Assembly (NCBI RefSeq): GCF_004000215.1
Contig: NZ_RBVY01000006.1
Coordinates: 195,910 to 259,909, forward strand
Source: Nitratireductor alexandrii
Lineage (GTDB): Bacteria; Pseudomonadota; Alphaproteobacteria; Rhizobiales; Rhizobiaceae
Direction: 5' to 3'
Length of the DNA stretch: 64,000 bases
Shown: piece by piece, positions 10,385-18,612 of the stretch
How positions within the stretch are numbered: position 1 is the first letter of the stretch
Layout: each line of letters begins with the position of its first letter
The notes under the pieces: generated by a model
Seen by the model: only the letters and a program-made list of their open reading frames with translations
Told to the model about the DNA's origin: nothing
Databases searched by the model: none
Translations under genes and position numbers: made by a program

Positions 10385-11488
10385 TCACACCGCTTCTCCG
10401 ACCACCAGCCGCTTCATGCCGAGGCCGTCCGACTTGCGAAACAGATGGGTATAGTCCGGCCTGAACACGACATGGGTGGTCTCGCCGCGCCGGATCCCGG
10501 TCTGGCCGGCCAGATGCACGGTCAGCGGCGTCCCCGCCCCGGTTTCGCAGTAGAGATAGGACTCGCCGCCGAGCTGCTCGACCGACTGGACGGTCACCGC
10601 GTGACCGGCCGCGTCGCCGACGATCAAATGATCGGGCCGGATGCCGAGTTCGGCCGCGTCCCCCGGTTCCAGCCCGTCTGGCGCAACGGCGGCCCGGTAG
10701 TCGTTGCCGGCCGCATCCGACACCACCACACCGCCGGCCTCGGCCTCGCGCACGGTCACGTCGACAAAGTTCATCCGCGGCGAGCCGATAAAGCCGGCGA
10801 CGAAGCTGTTGGCCGGCTGGTTGTAGAGCTCCAGCGGCGTGCCGGCCTGTTCGATGCGCCCGTCGCGCAAAACCACGATCTTGTCGGCCATCGTCATCGC
10901 CTCAACCTGGTCGTGGGTGACATAAATCATCGTGTTGCCGAGCCGGCGGTGCAGCCCGGCGATCTCGCCGCGCATGGTAACCCGCAATTCGGCGTCGAGA
11001 TTCGACAGCGGCTCGTCGAACAGGAACACGCGCGGCTCGCGCACCACCGCCCGCCCGATCGCGACGCGTTGCCTTTGCCCGCCGGAAAGCTGTTTCGGCC
11101 GTCGGTCGAGATAAGGGCCGATCTGCAGCATGGTCGCCGCCGCCTCGACGCGACGGACGATCTCCGGCTTGGGCGTACGGATATTCTCCAGCCCGAAGGC
11201 CAGGTTCTGGCGCACCGTCATATGCGGGTAGAGCGCGTAGGTCTGAAACACCATCGCCAGCCCGCGTTCCGACGCCCGCTGCTCGTTGACGCGCACCCCG
11301 TCGATGCGCAGCTCGCCGCCGGAAATCTCCTCCAGTCCCGCAATCATGCGCAACAGCGTGGATTTCCCGCACCCCGACGGGCCGACAAACACACAGAACT
11401 CGCCATTGTCGATCGTCAGATCGACACCGTGAATGGCACGGACATCGCCATAATCCTTGATCAGCCCGTCAAGTTCGAGGACCGCCAT
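10385..11488 (-). CDS. Sugar ABC transporter ATP-binding protein (UgpC/MalK type)
   Basis: The 367-residue ATPase shows Walker [10 protein letters not shown] around residue 37, signature LSGGQRQR around 135, Walker B VFLFDEP, the switch His in VTHDQ, and a C-terminal MOP/TOBE-like region typical of CUT1 ATPases. It energises import with the two permeases and binding protein encoded upstream in the same operon. A 29-bp gap separates it from the permease gene before it. Confidence 0.95.
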   Translation of the reverse strand: MAVLELDGLIKDYGDVRAIHGVDLTIDNGEFCVFVGPSGCGKSTLLRMIAGLEEISGGELRIDGVRVNEQRASERGLAMVFQTYALYPHMTVRQNLAFGLENIRTPKPEIVRRVEAAATMLQIGPYLDRRPKQLSGGQRQRVAIGRAVVREPRVFLFDEPLSNLDAELRVTMRGEIAGLHRRLGNTMIYVTHDQVEAMTMADKIVVLRDGRIEQAGTPLELYNQPANSFVAGFIGSPRMNFVDVTVREAEAGGVVVSDAAGNDYRAAVAPDGLEPGDAAELGIRPDHLIVGDAAGHAVTVQSVEQLGGESYLYCETGAGTPLTVHLAGQTGIRRGETTHVVFRPDYTHLFRKSDGLGMKRLVVGEAV

Positions 11489-11517
11489 CCTTCACCCCTC
11501 TTTCCCGAGCGCCATAA

Positions 11518-12564
11518 TCATTTCACCCCGGTCTGGGCGATGCCGGTCGTGATGTATTTCTGCAAAAAGGCGAACACGATCGTGATCGGCAGCAGGGTCA
11601 GCACGGTCATCGCCAGGAGGTTCGACCAACTGGTCTGCAGGTCGCCCTGGAAGGAATTCAGCGCAAGCTGCAGCGTGAATTGCTCGGAGCGGGTCAACAC
11701 GATCAGCGGCCACAGAAAATCGTTCCAGCGCCACATCACCGAAAAAATCACCAGCACGGCCAGCGCCGGCGCCGACAAGGGCAGCACGATGCGCCAATAG
11801 ACCCGCCATTCCGACGCGTGGTCCATGCGCGCGGCATCCAAGAGATCGTCGGGAATGGTCAGCATATATTGCCGCAGCAGGAAAACCCCGGTCGGCGTTG
11901 CCACCGCTGGCCAGATCACCCCCCACGGCGAATTGACCATGCCCAGTTCCGAAACCACGAGATAGATCGGCACCAGATTGATCGTCGGCGGGATCATCAG
12001 CGTGGCAATGATCAGGATAAAGACGAAGGTCTGGCCCCGGAAGCGATATTTCGACAACGCGAACGCCGCCATCGAATTGAACAGGATGGTGATGACCGTC
12101 GCGATGACGGTTATGAAGACCGAGTTCCAGAAATAGAGCGCGAAATTGAACCGCTCGAACAGCGCGGAATAGTTTTCCACCGCGAGCGCGAATTCGCGTT
12201 CCGGCACGCGGTCGTTGATGTTGACCTGCAGCCGCTCGCCCGGATTTTGCGGGTCGACCATCTGGCTCATCAGCCCGATGCGGCGCACCTGCGCCAGAAG
12301 CCGGCCCTCGTGCTCGCCACCCGTCACCCGAAAAAGCTGCAACGGCTCCTCGTACCCTTCGACCTCGACATGGATCGGCGCCAGCGGCAACAGCGAGGGC
12401 GGGTATTCCTGCAGCGCGGATTCGGTCTTGAACGACGACAGCGCCATCCAGGCGACCGGCCCGAACATCAAGACGACGGCGAGCGCCAGGTAGCCAAAAG
12501 TCAGCCAGTCCGTGAGGTCGAGCCGGCCGCGGCCGCGGGTTCGCGTCAGGAAGGAGCGCAGCAT
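11518..12564 (-). CDS. Sugar ABC transporter permease, MalG type, with enlarged first loop
   Basis: The 348-residue inner-membrane permease ends with the EAA motif DAARMDHASEWRVYWRIVLPLS, which contacts the ATPase. It is about 70 residues longer than usual MalG proteins because of a hydrophilic insertion after the first membrane helix, about residues 55-135, predicted periplasmic. Some rhizobial alpha-glucoside permeases (AglG) also have a large loop there. It lies 3 bp after the MalF-type gene. Confidence 0.93.
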   Translation of the reverse strand: MLRSFLTRTRGRGRLDLTDWLTFGYLALAVVLMFGPVAWMALSSFKTESALQEYPPSLLPLAPIHVEVEGYEEPLQLFRVTGGEHEGRLLAQVRRIGLMSQMVDPQNPGERLQVNINDRVPEREFALAVENYSALFERFNFALYFWNSVFITVIATVITILFNSMAAFALSKYRFRGQTFVFILIIATLMIPPTINLVPIYLVVSELGMVNSPWGVIWPAVATPTGVFLLRQYMLTIPDDLLDAARMDHASEWRVYWRIVLPLSAPALAVLVIFSVMWRWNDFLWPLIVLTRSEQFTLQLALNSFQGDLQTSWSNLLAMTVLTLLPITIVFAFLQKYITTGIAQTGVK

Positions 12565-12567
12565 CGC

Positions 12568-13560
12568 CTAGCCCTCCCCGCGGCCGCGCGCGGCGCGCAG
12601 TTGCAAAAGCGTCAGCACCATCAGCACCGCCGCCATCAAAAGCGAGGCCGCCGCCGCCAGGCCGTAGAGCTGCGGTCGGAAGGCGAAGCCGGTCTCGTAG
12701 ATGAACTGCAAAAGCAATAGCGTCGCCGAGCCGGGACCGCCGCCGGTCAAAACGAAAATCTCGTCGAAGGCCTGCACGGCGCGGATCAGCGACAGCACCA
12801 GCACCACAACCATGGTCGGCATCAAAAGCGGCATGGTGATCTTCGAAAACACCCGCCATTTCGACGCGCCGTCCATTTCCGCTGCCTCGTAGACATCGGC
12901 CGGTATCGCCTGCAGCCCGGCAAGCAGGATCAGCGTGTAGAAACCCATATGCGCCCAGATCGACACGAACACGATCCAGAAAAAGGCCCAGTCGGCCTCG
13001 ACCAGCCAGTTGACGATCGGCAGCCCCTGCGTCTCCAGCCCGGCATTGAGCACACCGTAGCGCTGCAGCACCCATTTCCATATCAGCGCCACCACGACCG
13101 GCGACAACAGCACCGGATAGAAGAACACGCTGCGGAAGAAACCGCGCAGCGGGATGTTGCGGTTCAGCACCAATGCCGTGACCAGCGAAAACAGGATCAT
13201 GAACCCGACCTGCAGCACCACGAACCAGCTCGTATTGTGCACGGCGCGCCAGAAGATATCGCGCTGGCAGCTATTGGGATCGAGATAGTTTTCGCAGGCC
13301 AGCAGCGAGGAAAAGTTCTCCAGCCCGACATAGGGCCGCTCCGACAAGAGGATACGGTCGCTGCCGGAGGTGGCGTAGAAGAAGTTCAGGAAGATCGGCA
13401 GAAAGGTGAACAGGCCGAAAATCAGGAGATTGGGCAGCAGGAACACCCAGGCAATCTTCTGCGCACCGGTCATTTTCTGAACGGCCAGCATCGGTCGCTC
13501 GAACAGCTCGAAGGCTGCCCGGTAGAGGTAGGATATCGCCGTCGTCACGGGTGCGAACAT
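12568..13560 (-). CDS. Sugar ABC transporter permease, MalF type
   Basis: The 330-residue membrane protein has several hydrophobic segments and the EAA-loop sequence EAAEMDGASKWRVFSKITMPLL near residue 225. It pairs with the MalG-type permease downstream. The ATG at 13560 follows a 131-bp intergenic stretch after the binding-protein gene; that stretch contains a large stem-loop. Confidence 0.94.
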   Translation of the reverse strand: MFAPVTTAISYLYRAAFELFERPMLAVQKMTGAQKIAWVFLLPNLLIFGLFTFLPIFLNFFYATSGSDRILLSERPYVGLENFSSLLACENYLDPNSCQRDIFWRAVHNTSWFVVLQVGFMILFSLVTALVLNRNIPLRGFFRSVFFYPVLLSPVVVALIWKWVLQRYGVLNAGLETQGLPIVNWLVEADWAFFWIVFVSIWAHMGFYTLILLAGLQAIPADVYEAAEMDGASKWRVFSKITMPLLMPTMVVVLVLSLIRAVQAFDEIFVLTGGGPGSATLLLLQFIYETGFAFRPQLYGLAAAASLLMAAVLMVLTLLQLRAARGRGEG

Positions 13561-13627
13561 CGCGTGTGCCTCATGACATGGGCCCTTGTCCTCACCGCCC
13601 GCCCCGCTTGTCGTGCGGAGAAGACGT

Positions 13628-13677
13628 CCCGTCGCCGGCCTCCCCCGGCAAACCGGGGAGAGGTTTCGGCGACAGGG
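13628..13677 (-). repeat. Large stem-loop between binding-protein and permease genes; possible rhizobial intergenic repeat
   Basis: Outer arms GTCGCCG (13631-13637) and CGGCGAC (13667-13673) enclose a second stem CCCCGG-CAAA-CCGGGG. Flanking CCC and GGG allow further pairing. The CCCCGGcaaaCCGGGGAGAGG look recalls short palindromic intergenic elements common in rhizobial genomes. In the mRNA it would lie just after the binding-protein stop. Confidence 0.6.
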
Positions 13678-13691
13678 TCGGGACGATCCCG

Positions 13692-14972
13692 TTACTGCGC
13701 CGCCGCGACGGCTTCCTCGACATCGGCGTCGATGCGGTCGAGCGCCTCGTCCAGCGACAGTTCACCGACGATCGCCTGGGTGATGCGGGTCACCGTGGCG
13801 TTCATGATCGCGCGGTTGTTCTTGTAGCCCTGGAACTGGAAGGCGACCGGCGAAAACCCGGCGAGCGCGTTGCCGAACGCGGTCAGGGCCGCCTTTTCGG
13901 CGTCGGTGGCGTTTTCGTAGTCGATGCCCTTGACCTGCAGCGCCTGGTTGGCGGGGATGTTCTTGGTCTTGGCCAGCACCTTGGCCTGCACGTCCTCGCG
14001 CGCGATGAAGTCGAGCAGCTTGCCCACTTCCTCCGGCGCTTTCGTGTGCTTGAAGGCGGCGATCGCCGCGCCGCCGGGAATGCCGGTGCAACCGCCGGGA
14101 CCGCACGGCGCCGGCACCGCGACCCAGTCGAAGGCGTCGCCAATATCGCGCCCGAAGCGCCCGATCTGCCAGGAGCCCGACATATACATCACGAGCGAGC
14201 CGTTGGTGAATTCCTTGGCGGCATCCTGATAGGTCGCGCCGCCCGCGCCGGCCCACACCTCCTTGGCTATCGTGCCGTCCTCGTTCCAGGCCACGAACTG
14301 CTCCGAAAACGCGCGGAAGCCTTCATCAACCGTGATCGGATCGCCCTTGTCGTCGAACAGCTTCGCCCCATAGGAGATCGCCGGCCCGGCGTAGCGGTGG
14401 CCCGAGCGGTCGAGCGCCATCGGATAAGGCGTCTGGGTCGCCTCGGCCACCTTTTTGGCCGCCGCCGCCCACTCCTCATAGGTCGCGCCGGCGCCCGGCA
14501 TGTCGACGCCGGCCTGTTCGAACAGCGTCTTGTTGACGAAGGGGCCGGTGGCGGTCTGCTGGTCCATGATGGCGTAGATGCCCTTGTCGTCCGGCCCGTT
14601 GACCCGGGTCCAGGCGAGCGTCTTGCCGTATTGCTCCTCCAGCTTGGCGGCGTCGGCGACATAGGGCGTCACGTCGAGCATATATGTGGCCAGTCCGCCG
14701 AGGTCGGTCACGCGGGCGAGATCGGGGCCCTCGCCCGAGGCGAGCTGCAGCGGCAGGCTCTCCACGATCGACTTGTAGGGCACGATGTCGACCGCGACGG
14801 TGGTGCCGGGATTCTCGGCCTCGAACGCTTTGAACTGTTCGGCCCAGGCGTCGCATTCCACGCCGTCCTGGTAACAGGCGAAGCGCAATTCGGCCGCCGA
14901 GGCCGACGAGGCCGACGAGGCCGCGACGATCGCGGCGAAGGCAATTCCGGAAAGCAGATGTCTCGATTTCAT
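13692..14972 (-). CDS. Sugar ABC transporter substrate-binding protein (family 1)
   Basis: The 426-residue protein starts with a Sec signal peptide ending near SASAAE (about residue 28). It then follows the MalE-like pattern, with PDLARVTDLGG, AIMDQQTATGPFVNKTLF and a late GGAAIAAFKHTKAPEEVGKLLDF. It captures the sugar in the periplasm for the two permeases downstream. The ATG has a GGGAGG sequence just upstream. The signal peptide includes a 9-bp tandem repeat (14901-14918) that gives repeated Ser-Ser-Ala residues. Confidence 0.94.
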   Translation of the reverse strand: MKSRHLLSGIAFAAIVAASSASSASAAELRFACYQDGVECDAWAEQFKAFEAENPGTTVAVDIVPYKSIVESLPLQLASGEGPDLARVTDLGGLATYMLDVTPYVADAAKLEEQYGKTLAWTRVNGPDDKGIYAIMDQQTATGPFVNKTLFEQAGVDMPGAGATYEEWAAAAKKVAEATQTPYPMALDRSGHRYAGPAISYGAKLFDDKGDPITVDEGFRAFSEQFVAWNEDGTIAKEVWAGAGGATYQDAAKEFTNGSLVMYMSGSWQIGRFGRDIGDAFDWVAVPAPCGPGGCTGIPGGAAIAAFKHTKAPEEVGKLLDFIAREDVQAKVLAKTKNIPANQALQVKGIDYENATDAEKAALTAFGNALAGFSPVAFQFQGYKNNRAIMNATVTRITQAIVGELSLDEALDRIDADVEEAVAAAQ

Positions 14973-15049
14973 GATTTCCTCCCTGATCGGTGCACGCTGG
15001 TTTGGACGGTCGAGGTCGCATGTTGCGATGCATCAAGATTGTAGTCTTA

Positions 15050-15065
15050 TATCTTATATAAGATA
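15050..15065. promoter_or_regulatory. AT-rich palindrome upstream of the sugar-importer operon, candidate GntR operator
   Basis: TATCTTATATAAGATA is a perfect 16-bp palindrome, overlapping a tandem TCTTATA repeat (15045-15058). It is very AT-rich against the GC-rich surroundings. It lies 78 bp before the binding-protein start and 28 bp past the stop of the gntR gene, where an operator for that regulator would be expected. Confidence 0.65.
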
Positions 15066-15093
15066 CGATCTGAGCACCTTCCCCGTGCCGCTG

Positions 15094-15786
15094 TCAAGGC
15101 CCCGACGCGTTCAGGACCGTCTCGATATGGCCGACCATTTCGGCCTCCGCGCGATCGGCGTCCTGGGAGCGGATCGCCGCCAGTATACGCATATGATCGT
15201 CGAAGGCGCGCTGCGAGCGGCCGTGGATGGATGACATCAAGATGAAACGCTCACGATCGACATGCGCCTTGACCGTCTGGGCGAGTTGCCAGGCACCGGG
15301 CACTCCGGCCATGTCGGCCAGCAATTCGTGAAATGTTTCATCGACTTCGAAGAAGGAGGCATAGTCGTCGATGCGTGCCGCCGCTTCCTGGCGGGCCAGG
15401 ATCGGGGCCAGCCGTTTTTCGTCGAGACCGGTCTGCGCCAGCCGGCGCGCAATCCGGCCTTCGATGGCCGCGCGGACGAAAAGCGCCTCCAAAAACCGGG
15501 CCCGGTCGCGCTCGGCCACGATCGAGCCGACCTGCGGCCGGGTCACCACCAGCCCTTCGCTGGCGAGCTGTTGCAGGGCGGCGCGCAAGGGTGTGCGCGA
15601 GACCAGGCAAAACGCGGCGATCTCGCTCTCATGGATCGGTGTTCCGGCGGGAAGCCGGCTGTCGACGATGCGCTGGCGCAGCGCCAGATAGAGCTGCCGG
15701 GCGATCGGCTGCGCGCGGTCGATGGTGATGCCGTCCAGCGCTTCGCCGAGTTCGAAGCCTTCCGGGACATGTTTCACACGCGGCAT
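15094..15786 (-). CDS. GntR-family transcriptional regulator (FCD/FadR subgroup)
   Basis: The 230-residue protein has an N-terminal winged helix-turn-helix (IHESEIAAFCLVSRTPLRAAL, about residues 50-70) and an all-helical C-terminal FCD ligand domain. Metal-site candidates include D and H residues in VDETFHELL. Its start overlaps the end of uxuB by 13 bp, so it is co-transcribed with uxuA-uxuB. It most likely represses the uxu and ABC genes and responds to a uronate or related sugar acid, as in UxuR/ExuR-like systems. Confidence 0.92.
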   Translation of the reverse strand: MPRVKHVPEGFELGEALDGITIDRAQPIARQLYLALRQRIVDSRLPAGTPIHESEIAAFCLVSRTPLRAALQQLASEGLVVTRPQVGSIVAERDRARFLEALFVRAAIEGRIARRLAQTGLDEKRLAPILARQEAAARIDDYASFFEVDETFHELLADMAGVPGAWQLAQTVKAHVDRERFILMSSIHGRSQRAFDDHMRILAAIRSQDADRAEAEMVGHIETVLNASGP

Positions 15787-17255
15787 GGCATCGCCTCCCG
15801 CGTGATCGCCGCGGCGACCCCATCTTTGAGGATGCGCGCCAGCCTTGTCTCAACCGCGTCGCGAAAGGCGCGGGCCTGCGCCAGCCGCGCCGGCATGAGC
15901 CCGTCGAGCCCGAAAACGGCATTGGCGAGCGCGCCGGCGTCGTCCCCGTGTCCGTCGGTCGCCGCCGCCAGCGCCGCCGCGCGCGGATCGTGCAGCGTAT
16001 AGGCCCGGCCATCCTCGGTGCGGCCGAGCACGAAGCGGATCCACATCGCCGTGGCGAACGCGTAGCTGTCGAGCGACCAGCCTGCCTCGAACGCCGCCAG
16101 CGCCGGCTCGAACACGCGCTGCGGCAGTTTCTGCGTGCCGTCGATCGCGATCTGCTCGGTGCGGTGCGCGATCGCGGGATTGGCGAAACGTTCCATCAGG
16201 CGCGCGGCATAGTCGGGCAGCGCGATCCCGGGAACCGGGTCCAGCGTGCGCGCGGCATCGCGCAAATGCCGTTCGACCAGCAAGCGCATCGCCTCGTGCG
16301 CCATCACGTCGCGCACATGCTCGTGTCCGGCGAGAAAACCGGCATAGGCGATCATCGAATGCGCGCCGTTGAGCATGCGCAGCTTCATCTTCTCGTAGGG
16401 CGCGACCGAGGCCACGAACAACGCCCCGCCGGCTTCCCAGTCGGGGCGGCCGGCGGCGAAATCGTCCTCGATCACCCATTGCGAGAACGCTTCGGTTTCC
16501 ACTGCGGCCATGTCCACGCGCCCCGTCGCCCGCTCCGCTTCGGCCAGGGTTTCGTCGCTGGTGGCCGGCGTGATGCGGTCGACCATGGTCGAGGGAAACC
16601 GCGCCGTCTCGGCGATCCAGCAGGCCAGGTCGCGATCGACCTCCCGCGCGAAATCGAGCACCAGCCGCCGCACCAGTTCGCCATTGCCCGGCAAATTGTC
16701 GCAAGACAGCACCGTCAGGCCCGTCGCGCCGCGCGCCCGGCGCTGCGCGAACGCGGCAACCAGATGGCCGACGACGCTTCTCGGCCTGTCGGGTTCGGCA
16801 AGATCGGCGGCGATGTCGGGCCGGCTCCGGTCGAGCGCTCCGGTCGCGGGATCGAAGCCATAACCCTTTTCGGTGACGGTCAGGCTGACGATGCGGGTCG
16901 ACGGCGCGGCCAGTGCGTCGAGCACGGCGGCGGGTTCGCGCGGCACCGCCAGCACCTTGGCGATCGACCCGACGACGCGCGCCGAAATTTTTTCGCCGCC
17001 GCGTACCTGCACGGTGTAGAGCCCCGCTTGCGGGTTGAGGGCCTCCGCGACATCGCACGACCGCAGGCTGACGCCGATGATCATCCAGTCGCCGCCCGAG
17101 CGGGCCAGCGCGTCGTCGGTATAGACCGCCTGGTGGGCGCGGTGAAAGGCGCCGACGCCGAGATGGACGATACCGGCGCCGCGTCCCCGGCGTTCGAAAC
17201 CCGGCGTGCGGATCCCCGCCGGCAATCCGTCAAGCGTGGTCAGCCGCGCGCTCAT
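15774..17255 (-). CDS. uxuB: Mannitol dehydrogenase family oxidoreductase, probable fructuronate reductase
   Basis: A 493-residue polyol/long-chain dehydrogenase with the N-terminal GAGIVHLGVGAFHRAHQA nucleotide-binding start and the catalytic Lys segment KLRMLNGAHSMIAY around residue 295. The family interconverts fructuronate and mannonate or mannitol and fructose using NAD(H). Its start overlaps the stop of uxuA as ATGA, and that pairing favours fructuronate reductase in the glucuronate pathway. Confidence 0.88.
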   Translation of the reverse strand: MSARLTTLDGLPAGIRTPGFERRGRGAGIVHLGVGAFHRAHQAVYTDDALARSGGDWMIIGVSLRSCDVAEALNPQAGLYTVQVRGGEKISARVVGSIAKVLAVPREPAAVLDALAAPSTRIVSLTVTEKGYGFDPATGALDRSRPDIAADLAEPDRPRSVVGHLVAAFAQRRARGATGLTVLSCDNLPGNGELVRRLVLDFAREVDRDLACWIAETARFPSTMVDRITPATSDETLAEAERATGRVDMAAVETEAFSQWVIEDDFAAGRPDWEAGGALFVASVAPYEKMKLRMLNGAHSMIAYAGFLAGHEHVRDVMAHEAMRLLVERHLRDAARTLDPVPGIALPDYAARLMERFANPAIAHRTEQIAIDGTQKLPQRVFEPALAAFEAGWSLDSYAFATAMWIRFVLGRTEDGRAYTLHDPRAAALAAATDGHGDDAGALANAVFGLDGLMPARLAQARAFRDAVETRLARILKDGVAAAITREAMPCRV

Positions 17256-18463
17256 ATACGTTGCCGGTGACGACCGAGAACCGCCATCACGCCGCGCAGT
17301 TCCGCCAGCCCCTTGAGACGCCCGATTGCCGGATAGCCCGGCTGCGCGCCGCGCGTAAGGTCGTCGAGGATTTCCTGGCCGTGATCGGGCCGCATCGGAA
17401 TCTCGGCGTCCGCCCGCCCCTCCTTGCGACGTCGGCTCTCCTCGGCGAGCAACGCTGCAACGACCGCCACCATGTCGGTCTGGCCGGCGAGATGTTCGTC
17501 CTCAAAGAACGAGCACGGCACCGTCTCGGCGTCGCGACGCACATTGCGCAGGTGGACGAAATGGATGCGGGGGCCGAGCCGGGCCGCCATCGCCGGCAGG
17601 TCGTTGTCGGGCCGTACCCCCAGCGATCCCGTGCAGAAAGTGACACCGTTGGCGGACAGGTCGACCGCATCGAGAACGGCGCGATAATCCTCTTCGGTCG
17701 ACATCACCCGAGGCAGGCCGAGCAGGGCAAAAGGCGGGTCGTCGGGATGACAGCACAGCCGTAGCCCGAGCCGCTGCGCCAGCGGCACCACCTCCGACAG
17801 AAAATCGATCAGGTTCTGCCGCAGCCGCGCGGCGTCGATACCCGCGTAAAGCGCAAGTTGGCGCGACAGCCCTTCCAGCGACCAGTGCTCGGCGGCGCCG
17901 GGAAGCCCGGCGGTGATGTTGGCCGCCAGACGTTTCTTGCCCGCCTCGTCGAGCGCGTCGAACCGCTCCTTCGCCGTCTCCAAGATGGGCGCCTCATAGT
18001 CGGCGGAAGCGTGCCGGCGTTTCAGCACATGGATGTCGAAGGCGGCGAAATCGGCAAGGTCGAAGCGCATTGCCGTGCCGCCATGGCCGAGCGGCCAGGC
18101 GAGCTCGGTGCGGGTCCAGTCGAGCACCGGCATGAAATTGTAGCAGATCGTCTCGATACCGGCCCGGGCCAGGTTTTCCAGGCTGCGCTTGTAATGGACG
18201 AGATCGGCGCGCCAGTCTCCCGTCTGCGTCTTGATCGCCTCCGAAACCGGCAGGCTCTCGACCACCTCCCAGGCGAGGTGGGTCATGCTGCCGTCGGGGT
18301 GGAACGCCACCTCGCGCTGGCGCGCCTCGATCTCCTCGGCATGCCATATCGCTCCGGCGGGGACATGGTGCAGCGCCGTAACGACGCACGACGCCCCAGC
18401 CTGGCGCGCATCCGCCAGCGAAACCTTGTCCCTTGGACCAAACCAGCGCCACGCTTGACGCAC
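17252..18463 (-). CDS. uxuA: Mannonate dehydratase
   Basis: The 403-residue protein begins with RQAWRWFGPRDKVSL and contains LCCHPDDPPFALLGLPRV around residue 235, a UxuA signature. UxuA dehydrates D-mannonate to 2-keto-3-deoxygluconate. The start is a GTG at 18463 with GGGAGG seven bases upstream. It is first in uxuA-uxuB-gntR; uxaC and KDG kinase are not present in the window. Confidence 0.94.
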   Translation of the reverse strand: MRQAWRWFGPRDKVSLADARQAGASCVVTALHHVPAGAIWHAEEIEARQREVAFHPDGSMTHLAWEVVESLPVSEAIKTQTGDWRADLVHYKRSLENLARAGIETICYNFMPVLDWTRTELAWPLGHGGTAMRFDLADFAAFDIHVLKRRHASADYEAPILETAKERFDALDEAGKKRLAANITAGLPGAAEHWSLEGLSRQLALYAGIDAARLRQNLIDFLSEVVPLAQRLGLRLCCHPDDPPFALLGLPRVMSTEEDYRAVLDAVDLSANGVTFCTGSLGVRPDNDLPAMAARLGPRIHFVHLRNVRRDAETVPCSFFEDEHLAGQTDMVAVVAALLAEESRRRKEGRADAEIPMRPDHGQEILDDLTRGAQPGYPAIGRLKGLAELRGVMAVLGRHRQRI

Positions 18464-18482
18464 GCGCCTGCCTCCCTGTTTT

Positions 18483-18497
18483 GTACACTAGTATCCC
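18483..18497. promoter_or_regulatory. Imperfect dyad around ACTAGT upstream of uxuA
   Basis: GTACACTAGTATCC centres on the palindrome ACTAGT and lies 20 bp before the uxuA GTG. It is a possible GntR half-site pair. It is weak and could be chance. Confidence 0.3.
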
Positions 18498-18555
18498 AGT
18501 TTATTGCCCAAGGATCAAGCGGCGATTCGGCCGGATCCGTACAGGCTGGATTTCT

Positions 18556-18575
18556 CCTGACAGATCCTTGTCAGG
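18556..18575. promoter_or_regulatory. Inverted repeat upstream of alkC
   Basis: CCTGACA-N6-TGTCAGG is a perfect 7-bp inverted repeat, 37 bp before the chosen alkC start. A second, wider inverted repeat (CAAGGATC at 18509-18516 with GATCCTTG at 18563-18570) overlaps it. Either could be an operator for the divergent uxuA/alkC region. Confidence 0.4.
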
Positions 18576-18612
18576 CATGCATGCTAGGAGGGGCGATCCC
18601 CACCCCAAGGAC

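Noticed and set aside
11492-13081. A 529-codon minus-strand frame overlapping both sugar permeases in another phase
   Set aside because: The two permeases have conserved EAA motifs in their own frames. This frame gives Arg/Gly/Ala-rich sequence.
16985-16998. A T-rich run inside uxuB considered as a terminator
   Set aside because: It lies in a conserved coding stretch and has no preceding stem.
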